58,015 bases of DNA, taken from contig NZ_SMKY01000021.1 in the NCBI RefSeq assembly GCF_004349235.1, forward strand, positions 1 through 58,015, in the 5' to 3' direction. Under the pieces are notes generated by a model. The model ran no database searches. It was not told the origin of the DNA and saw only the letters and a program-made list of their open reading frames with translations. Origin of the DNA: Actinomadura darangshiensis. Lineage in GTDB: Bacteria > Actinomycetota > Actinomycetes > Streptosporangiales > Streptosporangiaceae. Positions within the stretch are counted from its first letter, which is position 1. Each line of letters begins with the position of its first letter. The position numbers and the translations under genes are program-made. Shown piece by piece: positions 1 through 8,994 of this stretch.

Positions 1-422
1 AGGGGATCACGCGGCCGGGGCGGGTGGGCGGGCGCGGGCCGGGCGAGCAGGTCGTCCGGGTGCCGGTCGGCGACCTACCGCCCGCCGGTCCGCCCGAGGG
101 GCCGTGGCCGGGACGGGTGTCCGGGCCCGCCCCCGCGGCCGTGCCCGTGGCGCCGCCCCGGGCCGAGCTGGTCGACGCGTCCGGCGCGGCGGTGGTGGTG
201 TCGGCGCGGTGCGAGGTGTCCGCGCCGCCCGCGAGGCTCGCGGTGCACGGGCGTCCGGCCGCCGTGACCGGCTGGACGGGCCCCTGGCCGGCGGACGAGC
301 GCTGGTGGGACCCCGAGGCCGCCCGCCGCCGCGCCCGCTTCCAGGTCACCACCGACGACGGCGCCGCCTACCTGCTCGCCGTCGAGGGCGGCCGCTGGCA
401 CATCGAGGCCGTCTATGACTAG
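1..422 (+). CDS. imuB: DNA polymerase Y family protein ImuB, C-terminal end (5' truncated by window)
   Basis: The reading frame is open from the first bases and ends in TAG at 420-422. Only about 139 C-terminal residues are visible. A GRGPGEQVVRVPVGD-like stretch and a terminal RWHIEAVYD match the tail of actinobacterial Y-family polymerase-like ImuB proteins. ImuB is thought to be a catalytically inactive adaptor that links DnaE2 and ImuA' to the beta clamp during damage-induced mutagenesis. The catalytic-like and clamp-binding parts lie outside the window. The gene sits 9 bases upstream of dnaE2 on the same strand, the usual imuA-imuB-dnaE2 cassette order, which is the main support for the name. 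An internal GTG at 24 is unlikely to be the true start because the frame stays open upstream. Confidence 0.8.
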   Translation, partial: GITRPGRVGGRGPGEQVVRVPVGDLPPAGPPEGPWPGRVSGPAPAAVPVAPPRAELVDASGAAVVVSARCEVSAPPARLAVHGRPAAVTGWTGPWPADERWWDPEAARRRARFQVTTDDGAAYLLAVEGGRWHIEAVYD

Positions 423-431
423 GGAGCGCTG

Positions 432-3400
432 ATGGGCTGGCACAACCCGCCGATCTCGTGGCGCGAGTTCGAGGAGAAGCTGTCATGGCGTCCCGACGGG
501 CCCTTGCCGGGGGGTGTGGGGGGTCGCCGCCCACCGGAGACCGAGCGGGCGGCCGAGGAGCCGCCGGAGGTGCCCGCCCTCCCGCGGCGCGCCGAGGCGG
601 AGGTGCCGTGGGCGGAGCTGCACGCCCACTCGTCGTTCAGTTTCCTGGACGGGGCCAGCCATCCCGACTCGCTCGTCGCGGAGGCGGCGCGGCTCGGCGT
701 GGAGACGATGGCGATCACCGACCACGACGGCATGTACGGCGCGGTGCAGTTCGCGCAGGCCGCGGGCGAGGCCGGCATCGGGACGGTGTTCGGCGCGGAG
801 CTGAGCCTCGGCCTGCCGGGCCCGCAGACCGGCGAGCCGGACCCGGCCGGGCGGCACCTCCTCGTGCTCGCGCGGGGCGCCCCCGGATACGCGCGGCTCT
901 GCTCGGCGATCACCTCGGCGCAGCTCGCGGGCGGGCAGAAGGGCCGTCCCGTGTACGACCTGGAGTCCCTCGCCGGCGCGCACGACGGCCACTGGGCCGT
1001 GCTCACCGGCTGCCGGAAGGGCCCGGTCCCGGCGGCACTGGAGGCGGGCGGCCCGGAGGCGGCGGACGGGGAGCTGCGCGACCTCATCGGCATGTTCGGC
1101 CGGGAGAACGTGTTCGTCGAACTGATCGACCACGACCAGCCCGACGACGACCTCCGCAACGATGCCCTCTTCGAGCTGGCGCACCGGGCCGGGGTGGACG
1201 TGGTGGCGTCCAACAACGTGCACTTCGCGGCGCCCGGGGCGGACGCGCGGCTGGCGCAGGCGATGGCCGCCGTCCGGGCCCGGCGCGGACTGGACGACAT
1301 GGTCGGCTGGCTCCCGGCGGGCGGCACCGCGCACGTCCGCGGCGGCGCGGAGATGGCGAAGCGGCTGGCGCGGTTCCCCGGCGTCCAGGAGCGGACGGTC
1401 GCGTTGGGCAAGGAGTGCCTGTTCGACTTCGACGTGGTCGCGCCGCGGCTGCCCGACTGGCCCGTCCCGGACGGGCACACCGAGGCGAGCTGGCTGCGGC
1501 ACCTGGTGAGGGAGGGCGCGCTCAAGCGGTACGGGCCGCCGGAGCAGGAGCGGATCACCGGCGCGTACGCGCAGATCGCCAAGGAACTGGACGTCATCGA
1601 GCAGCTCCGCTTCCCCGGCTACTTCCTGATCGTGCACGACATCGTGGAGTTCTGCCGGCGCGAGGGGATCCTGTGCCAGGGGCGCGGCTCGGCGGCCAAC
1701 TCGGCGGTCTGCTACGCGCTCGGCATCACCGGCGTCGACGCCGTCCGGCACGGGCTGCTGTTCGAGCGGTTCCTGTCGCCCGGACGCGACGGCCCGCCCG
1801 ACATCGACCTGGACATCGAGCACCGCCGCCGCGAGGAGGCCATCCAGTACGTCTACGGCAAGTACGGGCGGGAGTGCACGGCGCAGGTCGCGAACGTCAT
1901 CAGCTACCGGCCGCGGATGGCCGTCCGGGACGCGGCCCGCGCGCTCGGTTTCTCCCCCGGCCAGCAGGACGCCTGGTCGAAGGGCATCGACCCGCGCGAC
2001 CCGGTCGGGCCGGAGACCGGCATCCCGGCGCCGGTGCTGGAGCTGGCGGACCGGATGCAGAAGCTCCCCCGGCACCTCGGCATCCACTCCGGCGGCATGA
2101 TCATCGCCGACCGGCCGGTCGGCGAGATCTGCCCGATCGAGTGGGCGGCGATGGCGGACCGCAGCGTCCTGCAGTGGGACAAGGACGACTGCGCGGCGGC
2201 CGGCCTGGTCAAGTTCGACCTGCTCGGCCTCGGGATGCTGGCGGCGCTGCACGACTGCTTCGACCTGGTGGACGAGCACCACGGGCGGCGCTACGACCTG
2301 CAGTCGATTCCTCCCGAGGACCCGGAGGTGTACGACATGCTGTCCGACGCCGACACGGTCGGGGTGTTCCAGGTCGAGTCGCGGGCGCAGATGGCGACGC
2401 TGCCGCGCCTCCGGCCGCGCGAGTTCTACGACCTGGTGGTCGAGGTCGCGCTGATCCGGCCGGGGCCGATCCAGGGCGGGTCCGTCCACCCGTACCTGCG
2501 CCGGCGCAAGGGGCTGGAGCCCGCCGTCTGCCCGCATCCGCTGATGGAGCCGGCGCTGTCGCGGACGCTCGGCGTGCCGCTGTTCCAGGAGCAGATGATG
2601 CAGCTCGCCGTGGACTGCGCGGGCTTCACCCCGGCGGAGTCCGACCAGCTCAGGCAGGCGATGGGCGCCAAGCGCGCGCCCGAGCGCGTGGAGCGGCTGA
2701 AGCGGCGGCTGCTGGACGGGATGGCCGAGCGCGGCATCCCGCCCGACATCGCGGAGAGCGTGTACGAGAAGATCCTGGGCTTCACCGGGTTCGGGTTCCC
2801 CGAGTCGCACGCGCAGAGCTTCGCCCACCTCGTGTATGCGAGCGCCTGGCTGAAGCGTCATCACCCTTCCGCGTTCACGGCCGCCCTGGTGCGGAACCAG
2901 CCGATGGGGTTCTACAGTCCGCAGAGCCTTCTGGGCGATGCCAAGCATCACGGTGTCGTGGTCAGGGGTGTGGACATCAACGCCAGCGGCGTCCATCCGA
3001 CGCTGGAGGAGCCCATCGAGGTCGACTCCGACCATCCGCACGCGCCTGCCGCGCCTCAGCCGGCGATCCGGCTGGGGTTCTCCGGCATCCGGAACCTGGG
3101 CGACGACACGGCGGAGGCCATCGCGGCAGGACGTCCCTACACGAGCATGGAAGACCTCGCCCGGCGCGTGCCGCTGTCCGGCGGCGCCCTGGAGGCGCTC
3201 GCCACGGCGGGCGCGTTCGACCGGTTCGGCCTTGCGCGGCGTGAGGCCCTGTGGGCGGCGGGTGCGCTGGCTGGGTCCGGCCCAGGGCAGCTTGAGGGCG
3301 TCACACCGGGCGCGTCCGCTCCGGCGCTGCCGGCGATGACGCCGATCGAGGAGACGCTCGCCGACCTGTGGGCGACGGGCGTCTCGCACACCCATCCGGT

Positions 3401-3746
3401 CGCGCACGTCCGGGAGGCGCTGGACGAGCTGGGCGCCCTGTCGTCGGTGGGCCTCGCCGCGACGCCGGGCGAGACCAACGTGGTCGTCGCCGGGCTCGTC
3501 ACCCACCGGCAGCGCCCGCCGACCGCCGGCGGGATCGTCTTCATGACGCTGGAGGACGAGACCGGGATCATCAACGTGACGTGCCCGCCGCAGGTGTTCC
3601 AGCGGCACCGCGCCCTCGCCGTCGACTCGCAGGCGCTGCTGGTCAGCGGGCGTCTGGAGCGCGTCGACGGGGTCATGAGCGTCCGCGCCACCCGCCTCCG
3701 CCGCCTCCCCGTCCCCGGCCGTGTCAAGGCGCGGAACTTCCACTGA
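432..3746 (+). CDS. dnaE2: Error-prone DNA polymerase III alpha subunit DnaE2
   Basis: The product is 1,104 residues, the normal length for actinobacterial DnaE2. The ATG at 432 follows an AGGGAGC ribosome site and gives the typical MGWHNPP N-terminus. A PHP domain starts near residue 60 (ELHAHSSFSF, then AITDHDGM). The polymerase core has RGSAANSAVCY and the metal-binding aspartates in PPDIDLDIEHRR near residues 455-466. A helix-hairpin-helix region follows, with GFGFPESHAQSFAHLVYASAW. An OB-fold region lies near residues 1,015-1,060. DnaE2 carries out translesion synthesis with ImuA'/ImuB in the SOS-type mutasome; the immediately preceding imuB end supports this. I saw no LexA box because the likely operon promoter is upstream of the window. 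Confidence 0.95.
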   Translation: MGWHNPPISWREFEEKLSWRPDGPLPGGVGGRRPPETERAAEEPPEVPALPRRAEAEVPWAELHAHSSFSFLDGASHPDSLVAEAARLGVETMAITDHDGMYGAVQFAQAAGEAGIGTVFGAELSLGLPGPQTGEPDPAGRHLLVLARGAPGYARLCSAITSAQLAGGQKGRPVYDLESLAGAHDGHWAVLTGCRKGPVPAALEAGGPEAADGELRDLIGMFGRENVFVELIDHDQPDDDLRNDALFELAHRAGVDVVASNNVHFAAPGADARLAQAMAAVRARRGLDDMVGWLPAGGTAHVRGGAEMAKRLARFPGVQERTVALGKECLFDFDVVAPRLPDWPVPDGHTEASWLRHLVREGALKRYGPPEQERITGAYAQIAKELDVIEQLRFPGYFLIVHDIVEFCRREGILCQGRGSAANSAVCYALGITGVDAVRHGLLFERFLSPGRDGPPDIDLDIEHRRREEAIQYVYGKYGRECTAQVANVISYRPRMAVRDAARALGFSPGQQDAWSKGIDPRDPVGPETGIPAPVLELADRMQKLPRHLGIHSGGMIIADRPVGEICPIEWAAMADRSVLQWDKDDCAAAGLVKFDLLGLGMLAALHDCFDLVDEHHGRRYDLQSIPPEDPEVYDMLSDADTVGVFQVESRAQMATLPRLRPREFYDLVVEVALIRPGPIQGGSVHPYLRRRKGLEPAVCPHPLMEPALSRTLGVPLFQEQMMQLAVDCAGFTPAESDQLRQAMGAKRAPERVERLKRRLLDGMAERGIPPDIAESVYEKILGFTGFGFPESHAQSFAHLVYASAWLKRHHPSAFTAALVRNQPMGFYSPQSLLGDAKHHGVVVRGVDINASGVHPTLEEPIEVDSDHPHAPAAPQPAIRLGFSGIRNLGDDTAEAIAAGRPYTSMEDLARRVPLSGGALEALATAGAFDRFGLARREALWAAGALAGSGPGQLEGVTPGASAPALPAMTPIEETLADLWATGVSHTHPVAHVREALDELGALSSVGLAATPGETNVVVAGLVTHRQRPPTAGGIVFMTLEDETGIINVTCPPQVFQRHRALAVDSQALLVSGRLERVDGVMSVRATRLRRLPVPGRVKARNFH

Positions 3747-3873
3747 TCCGGGATCGGGCGGCGGACGCTAGAACCTTGGCGGCTCCTCTGTCATCGTAAG
3801 GAAGCGTTGGGGCCTCGTGCCGCCATGGGGCGGTCGCCAAGACGCGGCTCCATGGGGGCGGAAGGTGATCTCC

Positions 3874-5847
3874 ATGGACGCGACCTCCCTGCGTGAGCTG
3901 CGCCCGGGCGATCCCACCCGGATCGGCCGGTACGAGATCGAGGCCAAGATCGGCGAGGGCGGGATGGGCGCCGTCTACCTCGGCCGCGACCCGGCCGGAC
4001 GCGCCGTCGCGGTGAAGGTGGTGCGCCCCGAGCTGGCCGGCGACCGGACGTTCCTCGCCCGCTTCCACGACGAGGCCGCCAACGCCCAGCGGGTCGCGTC
4101 GTTCTGCACCGCGCAGGTCCTCGAACACGGCGAGGACCTCGGCCTGGCCTACCTGGTCACCGAGTACATCGACGGACCGTCGCTGCTGGACCACGTCAGC
4201 GCGAACGGCGCCCTCTCGCCGGGGATGCTGCACGGCGTCGCGGTCGGCGTCGCCGCCGCGCTCGTCGCCATCCACAGCTCCGGGCTGGTGCACCGCGACC
4301 TGAAGCCGAGCAACGTGCTGCTGTCCATCTCCGGCCCCCGCGTGATCGACTTCGGGATCGCCCGCGCGCTGGACATGGCCTCGTCCCACACCCGGACGGG
4401 CCAGGTCGTCGGCACGCCCGGCTGGATCGCGCCCGAGCAGATCACGACGCAGCAGGTCACCCCGGCCGTGGACGTGTTCGCCTGGGGCTGCCTGGTGGCC
4501 TACGCCGCGAGCGGCCGCAACCCGTTCGGGCAGGGGTCGTTCCAGCTCATGGCGGCGCGCGCCGTGCACGCCGACCCCGAGACCGGCGACCTGCCGGCGC
4601 CGCTTACCGGGCTCGTCCAGGCGGCGCTGCGCAAGGACCCCGCGCAGCGGCCGAGCGCCCGCGACCTGCTGCTCGCCCTCGTCGGGGGCGCCGGGGAGGC
4701 CGCCGTGACGACCGAACTGGGCGAGGCGTGGACGTCCCCGCCGGACGGCGACCCGCAGGTCACCTCCCGGGACGTCGCCGCACCTGAGCCGGGCAGTGCG
4801 CCCGAGCCGCAGACCGTGCCCGCCTACGAGCACCGCACCGACCCGCCCGCCGAGCGCGAGTACGCGCCCGTCCCTCCGCCTGCGCCGCGCCGGTCGGACC
4901 GCCCGTCCCGGCGGACCACGCTGATCGCGTCGACCGCGGCGGCGGTGCTGGCCGCGAGCGCCGTGGCGGGCGCCGTCTACTACTACAACCGGCCGTCCGG
5001 CAACGCGCGGAACACCGGGGCGGAGAGCGCCGCGTTCCCGTCCGCGGCCATGTTCGTCCGCGTCGACACGGCGCCGGGGTGGCCGAAGGACTGCCACGCC
5101 GACATCGGCGTCTACAAGCCCGGCGAGGCGTCCGCGAAGACGCTCCTGGGCGGGTCGCAGTGCGATATCCTGCCCGAGCGGTCGCCGGACGGGACGCTGG
5201 TCGCGTTCACCCGGACGAGTGACCAGGGCACCGACGCATGGGTGATGAACGCCGACGGCGGGGGCGCGCGGAAGATCATCGGGATCGCGCCCGGCAGCCG
5301 GGTGACCTGGTCGCCGGACGGCACGCGCCTGGCGTGCATGGGCGTGCGGGACGGCGTCCGGCAGATCTACGTGGTCGGCCTCAAGGACCGTTCGTCCACC
5401 CCGATCACCACCGACGGCTCGTTCAAGGACGACCCGATGTGGTCGTCCAAGGGGCGGCTCGCCTTCTGGAGCAGGCGGGACGGCGGCGAGCAGATCTACA
5501 CCATGGACCCGGACCGGCCCGGCGGCGCGTGGACGCGGCTGACGACGGACGGCGTCCGCTCCGTCGACCCGGAGTGGTCGCCCGACGGCACCAAGATCGC
5601 GTTCACCCGGGGCCCGGACTCCACCAGCACGATCTGGACGATGAACGCCGACGGGTCCGGCCCGCGCGCGGTGACCACGGGCACCGCGGACGACATGGAC
5701 CCGGCCTGGTCGCCCGACGGCCGCTGGATCGCCTACGCGCGGGGGCCGGTCGCCAAGCCCGTGCTCCACGCCGTCCGCGCCGACGGCAAGGACGACCGCG
5801 TCGTCACCCCGAAGGGCGGCACGCTGGGCCACCCGAACTGGTCGTGA
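3874..5847 (+). CDS. Transmembrane Ser/Thr protein kinase with C-terminal TolB/WD40-like beta-propeller
   Basis: I chose the ATG at 3,874 because GGAAGG lies 8 bases upstream. The in-frame GTG at 3,817 would add 19 low-complexity residues. The 657-residue product has an N-terminal Hanks-type kinase domain with a glycine loop (IGEGGMGAVYLG), the ATP lysine near K48, HRDLKPSN near residue 140 and DFG near 159. A proline-rich linker and one membrane segment follow at about 348-370. The extracellular C-terminus contains repeated W-SPDGT blades typical of TolB-like propellers. A kinase inside and a propeller outside suggests an envelope-sensing receptor. Kinases with propeller tails (for example PkwA-type) are known in thermomonospora-like actinomycetes. 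The 127-base gap after dnaE2 probably holds its promoter, which I cannot define. The ligand and phosphorylation targets are unknown. Confidence 0.9.
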   Translation: MDATSLRELRPGDPTRIGRYEIEAKIGEGGMGAVYLGRDPAGRAVAVKVVRPELAGDRTFLARFHDEAANAQRVASFCTAQVLEHGEDLGLAYLVTEYIDGPSLLDHVSANGALSPGMLHGVAVGVAAALVAIHSSGLVHRDLKPSNVLLSISGPRVIDFGIARALDMASSHTRTGQVVGTPGWIAPEQITTQQVTPAVDVFAWGCLVAYAASGRNPFGQGSFQLMAARAVHADPETGDLPAPLTGLVQAALRKDPAQRPSARDLLLALVGGAGEAAVTTELGEAWTSPPDGDPQVTSRDVAAPEPGSAPEPQTVPAYEHRTDPPAEREYAPVPPPAPRRSDRPSRRTTLIASTAAAVLAASAVAGAVYYYNRPSGNARNTGAESAAFPSAAMFVRVDTAPGWPKDCHADIGVYKPGEASAKTLLGGSQCDILPERSPDGTLVAFTRTSDQGTDAWVMNADGGGARKIIGIAPGSRVTWSPDGTRLACMGVRDGVRQIYVVGLKDRSSTPITTDGSFKDDPMWSSKGRLAFWSRRDGGEQIYTMDPDRPGGAWTRLTTDGVRSVDPEWSPDGTKIAFTRGPDSTSTIWTMNADGSGPRAVTTGTADDMDPAWSPDGRWIAYARGPVAKPVLHAVRADGKDDRVVTPKGGTLGHPNWS

Positions 5848-5856
5848 CCCGCGCGC

Positions 5857-6786
5857 TCAGCCCGTGATCATGTCGAGGCGGCGGAGGATGACGCCCTCGC
5901 GCAGCGCCCACGGGCAGATCTCCAGCTCCGGTAGCTCGAACAGGTCCATCGCCGCGTCAGCGACGATCGCGCCGGCGAGCAGCTGCGGGGCGCGCGCGTC
6001 GGACACGCCGGGCAGCTCGGCGCGCTCGGCGGCGGTCATCTTCGCCAGCTTCTCGGTCCACTCGGTGACGGACGCGGCGGTGAGGTCGCGGCGCTGGTAC
6101 GGTCCATCGGCCGACGGGGCGGCACCGCCGATCCGGGCGAGCTGCCGGAACGTCTTGGACGTGGCGACGGCGTGGTCGGGCGGCCCGTAGCGGGCGACGT
6201 CGCCGACCTTGCGCGCGATCTCCGCCCGGACGTGCCGGCGCAGCTCGCGGATCTCGTCCGGGGGCGGCGGGTCGGCGGTGAACCGGTCGCGGGTGAGCCG
6301 GACCGAGCCGAGCGGCAGCGAGAACGTCGCGTCCGGCTCCTCGTCGATGCCGGACGCGACCTCCAGCGAGCCGCCGCCGATGTCGACGACCAGGAGCCGC
6401 CCCGACGACCAGCCGAACCACCGCCGGACGGCGAGGAACGTCAGCCGGGCCTCCTCCTCGCCGTGCATCACCCGGATGTCGATCCCCTTGTCGTCGCGGA
6501 TCCGGGTGAGGACGTCGTCGCCGTTGGCGGCCTCGCGGACGGCGGAGGTGGCGAACGCGACCAGGTCCTCGACGCCCTTGTCCTCGGCGATCTGCAGCGC
6601 CTCGTCGACGAAGTCGCGCAGCAGCGCCTCCCCCTCCGCGGAGAGGCGGTCGCCCTCCTCCAGGTGGGCGGCGAGCCGCAGGTCCGCCTTGTGGGAGAAA
6701 GCGGGGAGGGGCCGCGCCCCCTGGTGGGCGTCGACCACCAGCAGGTGCACCGTGTTCGAGCCCACGTCCAGCACGCCGAGTCGCAT
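5857..6786 (-). CDS. ppx: Ppx/GppA family exopolyphosphatase/pppGpp phosphatase
   Basis: The 309-residue product begins [17 protein letters not shown]. This contains the first phosphate-binding loop of the ASKHA-fold Ppx/GppA family. The central FATSAVREA segment and the second phosphate loop [12 protein letters not shown] are also present. The length fits the short two-domain actinobacterial form that lacks the HD-like extension. The family hydrolyses terminal phosphates of polyphosphate and, in some members, pppGpp; which applies here cannot be told from sequence. The ATG at 6,786 is the natural start; a longer upstream frame is not supported. The gene converges on the kinase with a 9-base gap and diverges from the PH-like gene across 63 bases that hold a 6-bp inverted repeat (6820-6833). 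Confidence 0.9.
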   Translation of the reverse strand: MRLGVLDVGSNTVHLLVVDAHQGARPLPAFSHKADLRLAAHLEEGDRLSAEGEALLRDFVDEALQIAEDKGVEDLVAFATSAVREAANGDDVLTRIRDDKGIDIRVMHGEEEARLTFLAVRRWFGWSSGRLLVVDIGGGSLEVASGIDEEPDATFSLPLGSVRLTRDRFTADPPPPDEIRELRRHVRAEIARKVGDVARYGPPDHAVATSKTFRQLARIGGAAPSADGPYQRRDLTAASVTEWTEKLAKMTAAERAELPGVSDARAPQLLAGAIVADAAMDLFELPELEICPWALREGVILRRLDMITG

Positions 6787-6849
6787 GCTGCCGACGGTAT
6801 CGGAGCGTCCCCGGCCCGGGCAGCCCCGGCTGCGGCTATGGTCTCGGGC

Positions 6850-7278
6850 ATGGACGCGGGTTCGCAGCGGCGGTGGCGTGTACCGCCAGGTCACGTGGCG
6901 GTGAAGTGCGCCGGGGCGGCGGCGGTCACGGCGCTCATCGTGCTGTACTCCCACGACCCCCAGTTCCTCTTCCTGGCGGGCGCGGCGGCGCTCGGGCTGA
7001 ACGTGCTGGCACTGCGCGACCTGGTCGCCCCGGTCCGGCTCGCCGCCGACGGCGACGGCATCACCGTCGTGTCGGGCTACGCCGGGCACCGCGGCATCCG
7101 GTGGGGCGAGGTGACGGGCATCCGGGTCGACGAGCGGCGCCGGCTCCTGCTGCACACCCGGATGCTGGAGATCGAGACGGTCGGCGACCTGCACCTGTTC
7201 AGCGCGTTCGACCTCGGCGAGGACGTCCACGACGTCGCCGACGAGCTGTACCGGCTGCGCGCCCGCACGACCCGCTGA
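6850..7278 (+). CDS. PH-domain-like (bPH) small membrane protein
   Basis: The 142-residue protein starts at ATG 6,850; an in-frame ATG at 6,838 is an alternative. Two adjacent hydrophobic segments near residues 17-60 are followed by a soluble domain with [24 protein letters not shown]. This strand pattern is typical of actinobacterial PH-like (PF10756-type) membrane proteins. These commonly have an N-terminal pair of membrane helices and a cytoplasmic PH-like beta barrel; the molecular role is not established. It diverges from ppx, and its stop at 7,276-7,278 almost touches the stop of the truncated ribokinase on the other strand. Confidence 0.75.
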   Translation: MDAGSQRRWRVPPGHVAVKCAGAAAVTALIVLYSHDPQFLFLAGAAALGLNVLALRDLVAPVRLAADGDGITVVSGYAGHRGIRWGEVTGIRVDERRRLLLHTRMLEIETVGDLHLFSAFDLGEDVHDVADELYRLRARTTR

Positions 7279-7279
7279 G

Positions 7280-7771
7280 CTATCCGGGCAGCTCGTCCGG
7301 CGTGGGGAACGAGCTCTGCGCGCCCGGCCTGCGGACGGCGGGCAGCGGCACCTCCAGCTGGAACGACACCACGGACGCACCGCTGATCATCGTTCGGGCA
7401 CGCTCGACGTCGTCCGGGCCGAGCCGGGCGTTGGCGCCGGGCGACACGATGATGCTGTTGTCGCCGTCCGGGCCGACCGTGATCAGCGCGACGCCGGTCG
7501 GCGCCTCCGGAGTCGTCACCAGATGGGCGAGGTCGACGCCGTCGGCGGCGAGGGCGTCGCGCAGCAGCCCGCCGTGCCCGTCGTCGCCGACCCGCCCGAC
7601 GATCCCGGCCCGGCCGCCGAGCCGCGCCGCCGCGACCGCCTGGTTCGCGCCCTTCCCGCCCGGATGGGTGGCGAGGTCGGACCCGAGGACGGTCTCCCCC
7701 GGCCCGGGCCGCCGCTCGACGCCCACCACCAGGTCCGCGTTGACCGATCCGACCACGACGACATCATGCAT
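7280..7771 (-). pseudogene. Ribokinase/PfkB-family sugar kinase, N-terminal half only
   Basis: The 163-residue reading frame begins MHDVVVVGSVNADLVVG and contains HPGGKGANQAVAAARLG, IVGRVGDDGHG and a PTGVALITVGPDGDNSIIV strand. These are the substrate-binding half of ribokinase. Family members are about 300 residues long. This one stops after [10 protein letters not shown] and a short unrelated tail, so the ATP-binding half with the GAGD catalytic aspartate is missing. No continuation is visible in another frame because the PH-like gene occupies the adjacent DNA. It is therefore probably a deletion remnant without kinase activity. An ATG at 7,783 is an alternative start. It is not a rhamnulokinase (FGGY family), so it cannot fill that gap in the rhamnose pathway. 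Confidence 0.8.
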
Positions 7772-7823
7772 GCGCTGTCCCACCCATCACCGACTACAGG
7801 CGCGGGGCCGGTCCGCGCAACCG

Positions 7824-8033
7824 CTACTCCGCGCGGAGCTCCGCGAGATCGACCACCTCGGCGAGGTCCTCGACGGACGGGAAGTAGCCCCGCCCGACGA
7901 GTCTCCCCTTCCGCGTCACCAGGAACGCGCTCGGCCCCCGCACACCGGCGAGCCCGGCCCACACCCGGTGCGTCCCCGTCAGCCGCACCGCGGTCACGCG
8001 CAGCCCGCCCGGCCCCGTCCAGCTCTCCCCCAT
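7824..8033 (-). CDS. Hypothetical small protein (69 aa)
   Basis: A short frame begins MGESWTGPGGLRV and ends EVVDLAELRAE. The residues FLVTRKGRLVGRGYFPSVEDL look like a folded beta-alpha unit rather than antisense noise. Codon third positions are GC-rich in this frame. There is no signal peptide and no membrane segment. It lies between the ribokinase remnant and the aldo/keto reductase, all on the minus strand. I do not recognise a characterised family. The FLVTRKGRLVGRG strand resembles the end of a thioredoxin-like fold, so it could be a fragment, but that is weak. Confidence 0.55.
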   Translation of the reverse strand: MGESWTGPGGLRVTAVRLTGTHRVWAGLAGVRGPSAFLVTRKGRLVGRGYFPSVEDLAEVVDLAELRAE

Positions 8034-8088
8034 GCACGGGACGTTACGCTCCGTGACAATCCAAGCTCAGAGCCGGGGGCGGGCTTCG

Positions 8089-8919
8089 CTAGGCCGTCTC
8101 GAAGGTGGCCGGATCGGGGCCGACGCGAAGGCCCTTGTCCAGCTCGCCGATGCTCTTCATGTCGTCGGGCGTCAGCTCGAAGCCGAACACGTCGATGTTC
8201 TCGGCGATCCGGGACGGCGTCACCGACTTCGGGATCACCACGTTCCCGATCTGCAGGTGCCAGCGGAGCGCGACCTGCGCCGGGGTGCGGCCGTGCGCCT
8301 GCGCGATGCGGGCGAGCGCCGGATCGTCCAGGAGGCCGTGGCCCTGCCCGAGCGGCGCCCACGCCTCGGTGCGGACGCCGTGGTCGCGGTGCAGCGCGCG
8401 CAGGCCGTCCTGCTGGAAGTACGGGTGCAGCTCGATCTGGTTGACCGCCGGGACGACGTCGGCCTCGTCGATGACCCGGTGCAGCGTCTCGACGGTGAAG
8501 TTGGAGACGCCGATCGACCGGACCCGCCCGTCCTGCCTCAGCTTCTCCAGCGCCCGCCAGGTCTCCAGGTAGGTGCCGCGGCCCGGCATCGGCCAGTGGA
8601 TCAGGTACAGGTCCAGGCGGTCGAGGCCGAGGCGGGACAGGCTCGCGTCGCAGGCGCGCAGCGCGTTGTCGTACCCCTGCTCGCTGTTCCACAGCTTGCT
8701 GGTGACGAACACCTCGTCCCGCGCGAGCCCGGACGCCCGCAGCGCACGCCCGACGCCCTCCTCGTTCTGGTAGGCGCTGGCCGTGTCGATGCTGCGGTAG
8801 CCGCTCTCCAGTGCCGCCGCCACCGCGCGCTCGGCCTCGTCGTCCCCGACCTGGAACACCCCGAAGCCGAGCTGCGGCATCGCATGCCCGTCGATCAGGT
8901 CAACGTTCGGTACGGTCAC
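8089..8919 (-). CDS. Aldo/keto reductase
   Basis: The 276-residue protein is a complete single-domain AKR (TIM barrel). All four catalytic residues are visible: D45 and Y50 in DTASAY, K75 in TSKLWN, and H108 in LIHWP. NADPH-binding features near the C-terminus include VVIPKSVTPSRIAENIDVF. The sequence is most like the AKR5 (2,5-diketo-gluconate reductase-like) group of broad-specificity reductases. The GTG start at 8,919 is preceded by a GAGGGGGG ribosome site. It acts in the cytoplasm reducing aldehydes or ketones with NADPH; the substrate cannot be assigned. It is separated from the sugar cluster by the lipoprotein gene and the IS element, so a link to rhamnose is not supported. Confidence 0.92.
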   Translation of the reverse strand: MTVPNVDLIDGHAMPQLGFGVFQVGDDEAERAVAAALESGYRSIDTASAYQNEEGVGRALRASGLARDEVFVTSKLWNSEQGYDNALRACDASLSRLGLDRLDLYLIHWPMPGRGTYLETWRALEKLRQDGRVRSIGVSNFTVETLHRVIDEADVVPAVNQIELHPYFQQDGLRALHRDHGVRTEAWAPLGQGHGLLDDPALARIAQAHGRTPAQVALRWHLQIGNVVIPKSVTPSRIAENIDVFGFELTPDDMKSIGELDKGLRVGPDPATFETA

Positions 8920-8994
8920 TGTGTCCGTCCCCCCTCAATGGTGTGCCGTGCGCGATCGTGCCCACGAAACCGCCCCCCGAACATGCGCCCGCGG

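Noticed and set aside
7280..7771. The sugar kinase as the missing rhamnulokinase
   Set aside because: It belongs to the ribokinase/PfkB fold, not FGGY, and lacks the catalytic half.
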